This document shows, piece after piece, positions 42,080 to 49,309 of a DNA stretch of 51,999 nt (position 1 is its first letter; each line of letters opens with the position of its first letter). Under the pieces are notes generated by a model that was not told the DNA's origin, did no database searches, and saw only the letters and a list, made by a program, of their open reading frames with translations. The position numbers were made by a program, and so were the translations under genes. Origin of the DNA: Fimbriimonadia bacterium (GTDB taxonomy: Bacteria > Armatimonadota > Fimbriimonadia > Fimbriimonadales > JABRVX01); contig JABRVX010000042.1 in NCBI GenBank assembly GCA_039961735.1, positions 1-51,999 on the forward strand, given 5' to 3'.

Positions 42080-43636
42080 ATGTTTCGCATCACTGCCGAT
42101 GTCATCCGAGAAGAATCGCCACTGGACCCGGCAGCAGGCGCCTACGTCGTGTTCGAAGGACGTGTGCGCGACACGAACCAAGGGCGCCGCGTGCTCGCCG
42201 TCGAGTATGAAGCGCACGAGGACCTCGCCTTCACCACGGGCGAGTCGGTGCTTGCGGAGGCTCGTAAGCGCTACGGGCTGCAGGACGCGAGGTGCGTGCA
42301 CCGCATAGGGCGGTTGAATGTGGGTGATACCGCCGTGTGGGTGTGCGCGGTGGCGGGCCATCGCTCGGAGGCATTCGCTGCCTGCCGCTATATCATAGAC
42401 GAAGTGAAGCGCAGAGTGCCCGTCTGGAAGAAAGAACACTATGAAGAAGGCGGCGCAGAGTGGCTCCGCGGTGAGCCGCTAGGTGCAGAAAGTTTGACCG
42501 AAGAAGCTTACTACTCCAGGCAGACGCTCCTCCCAGAGCTCGCGTCAGGAGGGCAGGAGCGACTTAGGAGTGCACGCGTGCTGGTAGTGGGTGCCGGCGG
42601 GCTAGGCTGCGCTGCCCTGCCCTATCTGGTTGCCGCTGGAGTGGGACAGGTGTCCGTGTGCGACTCGGATGTCTTGGACGTGAGCAACCTCCACCGACAG
42701 GTGCTCTACTCTGCGAGCGACATCGGACGATGGAAGGCGGAACTAGCAGCCGAAAGGCTAAAAGCCCTCAACCCGTTCGTATCCGTTGTGCCCCACCCCT
42801 ACAGGCTGACAGCTGATAATATTCTCGGGCTGGTTGACGAACATGACGTAGTGCTGGATTGCACGGACAACTTCGACACCAAGTTCCTCTTGAACGACGC
42901 TTGCGTAACCCTGAGTAAGCCGCTCGTTCAGGCTAGCATCTATCAGATGGAGGGGCAAGTGCAAGTGATCGCGCCTGGAGGCGCATGCCTGCGTTGTCAG
43001 TGGCCGGAGACCCCTCCCACCGGCTGTGTGGGGTCGTGTGCGGAGGTGGGGGTTCTGGGAGTGCTGCCCGGGTTCTTCGGTGTGCTGCAGGCCAGCGAGG
43101 CCATCAAACTGATCGTCTCCATCGGCGAATGCTTGACGAGCACGTTGCTGTTAGTGGATTTGCGGACATACCAGGCGGCTCGATTGGAGCGCCCTCGTAA
43201 CCCCTCCTGTCCATTGTGTGGATCCGGCACCACTCCCAATCATCGGCCGTCGCCGGCGACCACCCATCCCTCGCCACTTCCGACCTCCTACCCCTCACCA
43301 CTCGAAGTGATGAGGGGCGAGCGATGTGGAGATCCGTCTCCGACTTGGCTGGTGCGCGGAGACTGCCCGGAGCTAGGCTCGATGACCGTGATCGACCTGC
43401 GAGAACCGGACGAAGAGCGCGAGCCGGTTCCGCTCGTGGACACGAACACTACGAACATCCCCATGAGCCGCTTCTCGCGCGAACTCCCCCAGCTCGATCC
43501 TGCAAAACGCTACGTGCTGGTGTGCGCCCACGGCAACCGCGCGTTGCGCCTTGCCCGCCACCTCCACTCCCGAGGCTTCACCAATTTCCTCGCCCTGGAC
43601 CCGAAGGCATACGAAGAAAAGTGCTCGGAACCTTAG
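42080..43636 (+). CDS. moaE: MoaE-MoeB-rhodanese fusion: molybdopterin synthase, activating enzyme and sulfur donor in one chain
   Basis: This 518-residue protein starts at ATG 42080. Residues 1-140 are MoaE (AYVVFEGRVRDTNQGRRV, VWVCAVAGHRSEAF, RRVPVWKKEHY with catalytic lysines). Residues 145-385 are MoeB/ThiF: the nucleotide loop GAGGLGCAALPYL, the VLDCTDNFDTK motif, and zinc cysteine pairs CLRC and CPLC. Residues 420-518 are a rhodanese with active-site loop CAHGNRA. MoaD is adenylated by MoeB, sulfurated (rhodanese-type persulfide) and used by MoaE. The linker (about 388-420) is Pro/Ser-rich, and its DNA contains a near-perfect inverted repeat, CCCCTCACCACT/AGTGATGAGGGG. MoaE, MoeB and rhodanese are usually separate, so the three-domain fusion is unusual. 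Confidence 0.93.
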   Translation: MFRITADVIREESPLDPAAGAYVVFEGRVRDTNQGRRVLAVEYEAHEDLAFTTGESVLAEARKRYGLQDARCVHRIGRLNVGDTAVWVCAVAGHRSEAFAACRYIIDEVKRRVPVWKKEHYEEGGAEWLRGEPLGAESLTEEAYYSRQTLLPELASGGQERLRSARVLVVGAGGLGCAALPYLVAAGVGQVSVCDSDVLDVSNLHRQVLYSASDIGRWKAELAAERLKALNPFVSVVPHPYRLTADNILGLVDEHDVVLDCTDNFDTKFLLNDACVTLSKPLVQASIYQMEGQVQVIAPGGACLRCQWPETPPTGCVGSCAEVGVLGVLPGFFGVLQASEAIKLIVSIGECLTSTLLLVDLRTYQAARLERPRNPSCPLCGSGTTPNHRPSPATTHPSPLPTSYPSPLEVMRGERCGDPSPTWLVRGDCPELGSMTVIDLREPDEEREPVPLVDTNTTNIPMSRFSRELPQLDPAKRYVLVCAHGNRALRLARHLHSRGFTNFLALDPKAYEEKCSEP

Positions 43637-43745
43637 GCAGGCCTCAGTCGGCCACGCCCCATATCCGTTACCCTGAGTCTGTCGAAATATGCCCTCGCCG
43701 GCCGCTACCGTTGAACTCCCGGGTGTGAGCATGCGGCTCGAAGTG

Positions 43746-43772
43746 GTCATGCTTCGACGCGCTCAGCATGAC
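43746..43772 (+). terminator. Hairpin between convergent genes
   Basis: GTCATGCT (43746-43753) and AGCATGAC (43765-43772) form a perfect 8-bp stem with an 11-nt loop containing TTCGAC. It lies between the convergent moa cluster and mutase operon. No T-run follows, so it may be a repetitive (REP-like) element or a bidirectional, possibly Rho-assisted, terminator. Confidence 0.45.
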
Positions 43773-43848
43773 GGTATGAGTAGCACCCCATCACGTACGC
43801 TGCGCCGACTCTCACTGGCGGAGTAGTAGCTGTCCGCGCGAAAGTGCC

Positions 43849-44997
43849 CTACCCTCGTCCGTCCAGTAGCATATCCACCAGCTCCGGGATGCCTTCGCCC
43901 GTGGACGCGACTGTTTTCACCACCTTCGCCTCGCGCGAGATCTCCTGCCGAATCTGAGCCACCAGCACATCCGCGCCCGGCAGGTCGGACTTGTTCACCA
44001 CGAACACGTTGGCAATCTCGGTGATGCCGGCCTTCTGAAGCTGCAGGTCGTCACCCGCCCCAGGCATCATCACCAATACCACGGTTGCCGATACCTTCCG
44101 CACCTCCACGTCGTTCTGCCCGGCACCCACCGTCTCGACGAACAGCGCATCCATCCCTGCCAAGTCCATAGCTCGAAGCATGGCACCGGTCGTCGGTGCG
44201 AGACCACCCATCGCACCGCGGCTGGCCGATGAGCGCACGAAGACGTTGGGGTCTTCGGCAATCCCCGCCATACGCGCGCGGTCGCCTAACACGGCACCAC
44301 CCGTCAGGGGGCTTGCCGGGTCCACTGCTACCACGCCAATCCGCAGCCCGCGCCGACGGATCTCACGGAGCACCTGCCCGATAAGCGTGCTCTTGCCGAC
44401 GCCCGGCGCACCGGTCACTCCAATGCAAACAGCGCGGGTCGGCCCGGAGCCTAACAGCCGCTCCACTTCGTAGGTCGAAGCGTCCGACTCGATCCACGAA
44501 AGCAGCCTACCTAGTGCCGATAGGTCTCCCCTCTTCGTCTGCGCCACCCACTCCTCCGGGCTGCCGGTCACTGGCAGACGAGCTGGCCTGCCGTTCCGCA
44601 CACCTAGTGCCTTGACTTGCTCGATGATCGAATCCAGCGACACTTCGGGGCCGAAGATAGCTGCTACCCCGCAGTCCAGTAGGGTCTGCACGTCATGCGG
44701 CGGTATGATGCCACCCACCACCACCGGAACATGCCCCCTATCTCGTGCCCGCATCTCCTCGAACACCATCGGTACCAGTGTGTTATGAGCTGCGCTATGC
44801 AGGCTCAGCCCTAGGATGTCGGCATCTTCCTCCATGGCGGCTTTCGCGGCTGCAGCGGGGGTTTGCCACAGCCCTGTGTACACTACCTCGATACCGGCCT
44901 CGCGAAGTGCACGGTTGAGCACCTTGACTCCCCGGTCGTGTCCGTCCAGTCCGACTTTGGCTAACACCATCCGTATCGGCTTCGTCGCCACTACCAT
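43849..44997 (-). CDS. B12-binding domain fused to MeaB/MeaI-type G-protein chaperone
   Basis: Starting at ATG 44997, which overlaps the mutase stop, the protein has 382 residues. Residues 1-135 are a cobalamin-binding domain with the DGHDRG motif (Asp-x-His-x-x-Gly) and SLHSAAHNTLV. Residues 150-382 are a P-loop GTPase of the MeaB/ArgK/MeaI family: GAPGVGKSTLIGQ (Walker A), SSASRGAMGGL, FVETVGAGQND and NKSD. The G-protein guards cofactor loading of adenosylcobalamin mutases. In IcmF one chain carries B12 domain, G domain and mutase domain; here the first two are fused and the mutase is separate. Confidence 0.93.
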   Translation of the reverse strand: MVVATKPIRMVLAKVGLDGHDRGVKVLNRALREAGIEVVYTGLWQTPAAAAKAAMEEDADILGLSLHSAAHNTLVPMVFEEMRARDRGHVPVVVGGIIPPHDVQTLLDCGVAAIFGPEVSLDSIIEQVKALGVRNGRPARLPVTGSPEEWVAQTKRGDLSALGRLLSWIESDASTYEVERLLGSGPTRAVCIGVTGAPGVGKSTLIGQVLREIRRRGLRIGVVAVDPASPLTGGAVLGDRARMAGIAEDPNVFVRSSASRGAMGGLAPTTGAMLRAMDLAGMDALFVETVGAGQNDVEVRKVSATVVLVMMPGAGDDLQLQKAGITEIANVFVVNKSDLPGADVLVAQIRQEISREAKVVKTVASTGEGIPELVDMLLDGRG

Positions 44998-46595
44998 AGG
45001 GGCCCCCCATCGTACCTGCCGAACACATCCTCCATCGCTCGTGCCATCTCGCCCACCGTCGGGTAAGCCTTGCACCCTTCGATCAGGGCGGGCATTAAGT
45101 TTTCGCCTGCGCGGGCGGCTTCTCGTATGCGTTGCAGGGCGGTTTCTACGGCGGCGGGGTTGCGTTCGGCCTTCACCTTCCGCAGCCGCTCCACCTGTTC
45201 GTCTTCTGCTGCCTGTTCGATCTTCAATATCTCGATGGGTGGACCGGGATCCTCCTCGAAGGCGTTCACACCTACAACGATACGCTCTTGAGCATTCACG
45301 CGCTTGCTGTCCCGATAGGCCGCGTCGGCGATCTCCCGTCGCACATACCCCGACTCGATGGCACGCAGAATGCCACCCATCTCGTCGATCCGACGTATGT
45401 ACTCCCACGCTTCTTCTTCGATGTCCTTGGTAAGTCGCTCAATGAAGTAACTGCCACCTAGCGGGTCCACCGTGTTAGTCACACCGGTCTCGTATGCAAG
45501 CACCTGCTGAGTGCGCAATGCTAGGGTGACCGCGTTTTCCGTCGGGAGGCCCAGCGTTTCGTCCATGCTGTTCGTGTGCAGCGACTGACACCCACCCAGC
45601 ACCGCTGCCATCGCCTGATAAGCGGTACGCATCAGATTGACGTACGGCTGCTTGTTGTACAAGCTGCAACCCGCTGTCTGTGCATGGAATCGAAGCCACA
45701 TGCTGCGCGGGTTGTTGGACCCGAAGCGGTCACGCACCAGGTGCGCCCAAAGCCTCCGAGCGGCCCTGTACTTCGCAATCTCCTCGAAGAAGTCATTGTG
45801 TGCGTTGAAGAAGAAGCTGAGACGTGGCAGGAACTTATCCTTGTCGAGCCCGCGCTTGATACTCTCTTCGGCATAGGTGATACCATCGTATATGGTGAAC
45901 GCCAGCTCCTGTGCAGCCGTAGAGCCTGCCTCGCGTATGTGGTAGCCGCTAATACTAACAGGGTTATACTGCGGCATCTCGTTGGAGCAGAACTCGATGG
46001 TGTCGATCACCAGCTTGAGCGAAGGAGCGGGTGGGTAGATGAACTCGTTCTGCGCGTGAAACTCCTTCAGAATGTCGTTCTGACAGGTACCACGCAGCTT
46101 GTCCCTCGGCACGCCCTGCTTGTCCGCCGTCGCGATGTAAAAGGCCAGTACGATCGCGGCGGGGGCATTGATGGTCATCGAGACGCTGGCCTCACCGAGA
46201 TCGATGCCGTCGAAAAGGATTTCGAAATCCGCCAGCGTATCCACCGCGACGCCACATCGCCCGACCTCGCCCCTCGAGAGCGGATCGTCACTATCCCGCC
46301 CCATCAGCGTCGGCAGGTCGAAGGCGGTGGAAAGACCTGTCTGCCCCTGTCGGATGAGAAACTTGAACCGCTCGTTCGTCTGGTGGGGAGTTCCGAACCC
46401 CGCGAACTGCCGCATGGTCCACAGTCTGCCCCGATACATGTCGGCGTGGATGCCGCGTGTGAACGGGAAACACCCCGGCTCCCCGATGTCGCGGTCGTGG
46501 TCTATTCCAGCGACATCTTCCGGCCCATACACGCGCTGTACCGGTCGTCCGGAGATCGTAAGGAACTTCTCAAACTCTGTTACTTCGGTCGCCAT
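44991..46595 (-). CDS. Acyl-CoA mutase large subunit, isobutyryl-CoA-mutase-like signature
   Basis: Starting at ATG 46595 after GAGGGG, the TIM-barrel catalytic subunit has 534 residues. It is about the length of a B12-domain-less mutase. Substrate residues are Phe64 in TMRQFAGFGT and Gln182 in EFHAQNEFIYPP. Methylmalonyl-CoA mutase has Tyr and Arg there, while isobutyryl-CoA mutase has Phe and Gln. So isobutyryl-CoA/n-butyryl-CoA isomerisation or a related reaction is more likely than methylmalonyl-CoA. The B12-binding part is supplied by the overlapping downstream gene. Annotation pipelines would probably name it methylmalonyl-CoA mutase. Confidence 0.88.
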   Translation of the reverse strand: MATEVTEFEKFLTISGRPVQRVYGPEDVAGIDHDRDIGEPGCFPFTRGIHADMYRGRLWTMRQFAGFGTPHQTNERFKFLIRQGQTGLSTAFDLPTLMGRDSDDPLSRGEVGRCGVAVDTLADFEILFDGIDLGEASVSMTINAPAAIVLAFYIATADKQGVPRDKLRGTCQNDILKEFHAQNEFIYPPAPSLKLVIDTIEFCSNEMPQYNPVSISGYHIREAGSTAAQELAFTIYDGITYAEESIKRGLDKDKFLPRLSFFFNAHNDFFEEIAKYRAARRLWAHLVRDRFGSNNPRSMWLRFHAQTAGCSLYNKQPYVNLMRTAYQAMAAVLGGCQSLHTNSMDETLGLPTENAVTLALRTQQVLAYETGVTNTVDPLGGSYFIERLTKDIEEEAWEYIRRIDEMGGILRAIESGYVRREIADAAYRDSKRVNAQERIVVGVNAFEEDPGPPIEILKIEQAAEDEQVERLRKVKAERNPAAVETALQRIREAARAGENLMPALIEGCKAYPTVGEMARAMEDVFGRYDGGPLW

Positions 46596-46740
46596 TGCAC
46601 CCCTCGCAAGCACCATTGCATCGTCTTGGAGCCAGACCTCCGCTCAACGAGAGCGGCTCTCGTTGAGCGTGGCTCGACCTATTATGCTGCATCTACTGGT
46701 TGCGTAGTTCCGGCGTCCCGCCGGAACTACCGATCCATCA

Positions 46741-47375
46741 CGCGGTTTCGCCGTCCCGGCGATGCGGCAGGTCCGGCGAGGACGCCGGAACCACGAGGCC
46801 ACGCGTGGCCCAGAGCGTGGCAAGGTAGCGTCTATTGCCACAACGCTCGCGGCGCACGAACGCACGCTTCGACAGGCTCAGCGTGACGGTTTGGGAGCCC
46901 CCGGCACGCGCCCACGATGGGCTATCCACAACGCCGCCACTGGGGCAGCAGGCGGAATCGGCTCGCGAACGTGGCATCGCCGTCCCGGCGATGCTCCCAC
47001 CGTGGTTTCGCCGTCCCGGCGATGGGGCAGGTCCGGCGAGGACGCCGGAACCACGAGGCCACGCGTGGCCCAGAGCGTCGCAAGCTAGCGTCTATTGCCA
47101 CAACGCTCGAGGCGCACGAACGCACGCTTCGACAGGCTCAGCGTGACGGGAGGGCTGTCCACGGTACGCAGATACCCCCACCCACAACGCCACCGGGGCA
47201 GCAGGCGGAATCGGCGAACGTGGCATCGCCGTCCCGGCGATGCGGCCACCGTGGTTTCGCCGTCCCGGCGATGCGGCAGGTCCGGCGAGGACGCCGGAAC
47301 CACGGAACGCTGGAACCACCAAACCAGTGCCGTGGTTTCGCCGTCTCGGCGATGTGGTCCGGCGGGATGGCGGAG
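46741..47375. repeat. Intergenic field of direct and palindromic repeats
   Basis: Two 149-bp copies, 46741-46889 and 47001-47149, lie 260 bp apart and differ at about five positions. Shorter partial copies are at 47250-47304 and 47331-47375. Each copy is built of hairpin-forming pieces: CATCGCCG-TCC-CGGCGATG or a variant, TCCGGCG-AGGA-CGCCGGA and the perfect palindrome GGCCACGCGTGGCC. It ends with CTTCGACAGGCTCAGCGTG. The whole gap 46596-47383 lacks a credible gene; reading frames in it only reflect the repeats. Confidence 0.85.
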
Positions 47376-47383
47376 ATACCTCC

Positions 47384-49135
47384 TCAGTCGCGTGGCCAGT
47401 CGAGAACCTGGCCGGCCTCGACAAGGAGTAGGCGCAGATCGTCATAGCGGATCTCTTGAACGGCCGCGCCGGCCTCCAGCGCAAGGCACGCCGCGGCTCC
47501 CGCACTCTGCCCCAACACCATGTACACGGGCTCCATGCGGATAGATCCGAACGCGATGTGGGACGCCGACAGGCAAACCGGCACTAGCAAGTTCGTGCAC
47601 TCTCCTATTGGTGAAACGATGGCGCGGTAGGACACGGGGTAGGGTCCCGGCACCCTCACCTGCACGTCCCCCTCGTTCTGCGCAGCCCCGTTGTCTACGT
47701 ATCGCTGACAGTTGTGCGAATCCATCGTATAGGATGCGAGGCCAATCGACTCCGGCGCGATGCGAGTACCTAAGCAGTCATGCTCGGTCATTACGTAGTC
47801 CGACACCATCCTACGTGCCTCGCGGACATACAGCTGATGCGGCCACCCGCCCGTTTCCTGGAACTCGTCTCTCGGCAATCCCCACTCACTCACTCGCCGG
47901 CGAAGCGACTCGGGCACGCGAGGATCACTAACAAGAAACCACATCAGTCCCCTCTGATAGGTGACATGATCCTGGAAGATGCGTTCGCGCGTGTCGTAGT
48001 CCCCTTCTGGCCACTCGTAGTTTCGACCGATGTTGTCCGTAGAGAAAGCACCGTTGTTGTTCACGTCGGTCTTGTCGTTCGGCATACCAGGCGAGAAGTA
48101 AAGCACGTCCTGAGGTCCCTCCGAAAGGTAACGTGCTAGCAGTTCGTATCGGCGCGGGTCGTAGTCGTCGGGTCGGGTGAAAGGGATGCGGTTCTCTGGG
48201 CCACGTGTTAGGCACATGCGGAAGCAATAGGCTTGTACCCGATGGTCGCCTTCGCCGTGGTAGCCCGGGTGTTCACCCGAAACGCCCCATAACAAGCCGC
48301 TCGAAGGGTCTCCCTCACGCACGTAAGGGTCCACCGGGCGGACGAAGCGATGGAAGGGTCGCCCGAACTGCACACCGTTTAGCGTCTCGCCATACTGCTC
48401 GTTGGACTCTCTCCCGACCGTATAACTCACTCTCGCTTTCGCCATCAGGTCGCCTTCGTAGGTAGCATCTATGAACACACCCGCTCGGTAGGTGCTACCA
48501 TCTTCCATCTCGACTGTCACGATGCGACTGCCTTCCATCCGCACCGAGCGCAGCCGTTGTTCGAACCGCACCTCCACACCTGCGACGGAGAGCATACGAA
48601 GGAACGTCAGCTCGGCAATTCTCGGCTCGAAGGTCCATGCCTCGCCTTCCATGCGGTAGTACGCCCCCAGCCGGCGATAGAACTCGCGAGCGATCCCACC
48701 GATGGCCTGCTTGTTGCCGGTATCCGTCGCGCCGAGACCGCTGGCCGTCACGCCACCCACGTGCCTGCCGAACTCCGCGATGACCGTCCTCTTGCCCATC
48801 CTGCTCGTCTGAATGGCAGCGGCGATACCCGCCGGGGTAGCTCCGTAGATGCACACGTCTGTCTCTACGACTGGCGCGGGGTCCTTTCGAGGTACGGGGT
48901 AGTAGTAGCGAAGGTAGTTCATCGGCAGAACGACCTCCTTTCTATGTGGCAACTCGCGCTGGGCCGCGCCCTGCCTCCAGTGGCGCTCCGCATAGGGCAT
49001 CCAGCGGCTAGGATCGGCGACGCCCGTCGGTGGCCCCCCACTCGCCATGCCGACGGAGTACGGCAGCATCACGGCAAAGATCACGAGGCTCACAGGAGAG
49101 CGCAACCCACCAGTCCATGGTGTCCGCATATTCAT
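47384..49135 (-). CDS. Secreted FAD-dependent oxidoreductase
   Basis: Starting at ATG 49135 after GAGGAG, the 583-residue protein has a signal peptide (RSPVSLVIFAVMLPYSVGMA). A FAD Rossmann motif is seen as TDVCIYGATPAGIAAAIQTSRMGKRTVI. The following HVGGVTASGLGATD and GVFIDATYEGDL, with a late GQSAGAAACLALEAG, are typical of the FAD-dependent oxidoreductase family common in planctomycete and Armatimonadota secretomes. The substrate is unknown. It is divergent from the Nfn-like gene and its tail points into the repeat field. Confidence 0.88.
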   Translation of the reverse strand: MNMRTPWTGGLRSPVSLVIFAVMLPYSVGMASGGPPTGVADPSRWMPYAERHWRQGAAQRELPHRKEVVLPMNYLRYYYPVPRKDPAPVVETDVCIYGATPAGIAAAIQTSRMGKRTVIAEFGRHVGGVTASGLGATDTGNKQAIGGIAREFYRRLGAYYRMEGEAWTFEPRIAELTFLRMLSVAGVEVRFEQRLRSVRMEGSRIVTVEMEDGSTYRAGVFIDATYEGDLMAKARVSYTVGRESNEQYGETLNGVQFGRPFHRFVRPVDPYVREGDPSSGLLWGVSGEHPGYHGEGDHRVQAYCFRMCLTRGPENRIPFTRPDDYDPRRYELLARYLSEGPQDVLYFSPGMPNDKTDVNNNGAFSTDNIGRNYEWPEGDYDTRERIFQDHVTYQRGLMWFLVSDPRVPESLRRRVSEWGLPRDEFQETGGWPHQLYVREARRMVSDYVMTEHDCLGTRIAPESIGLASYTMDSHNCQRYVDNGAAQNEGDVQVRVPGPYPVSYRAIVSPIGECTNLLVPVCLSASHIAFGSIRMEPVYMVLGQSAGAAACLALEAGAAVQEIRYDDLRLLLVEAGQVLDWPRD

Positions 49136-49309
49136 CGCCGGCTCCTCATACGTCGTCCATGCCTTTCGGGCCTTCAAAGTAACCACTTTTCGCACGGATC
49201 GCCGCCCCTGTGAGCCTCACGCATCTGATACAATCAGTGCGGGAATCGTCGCGGTCTCGACGAAGAGCCGCAACTCGCGCATTCGTGCGCAAACGATGGA
49301 AGGACATCT

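Noticed and set aside
44991-46595. Plain methylmalonyl-CoA mutase assignment
   Set aside because: The substrate-determining Tyr and Arg are Phe and Gln here, which favours an isobutyryl-CoA mutase-like enzyme.
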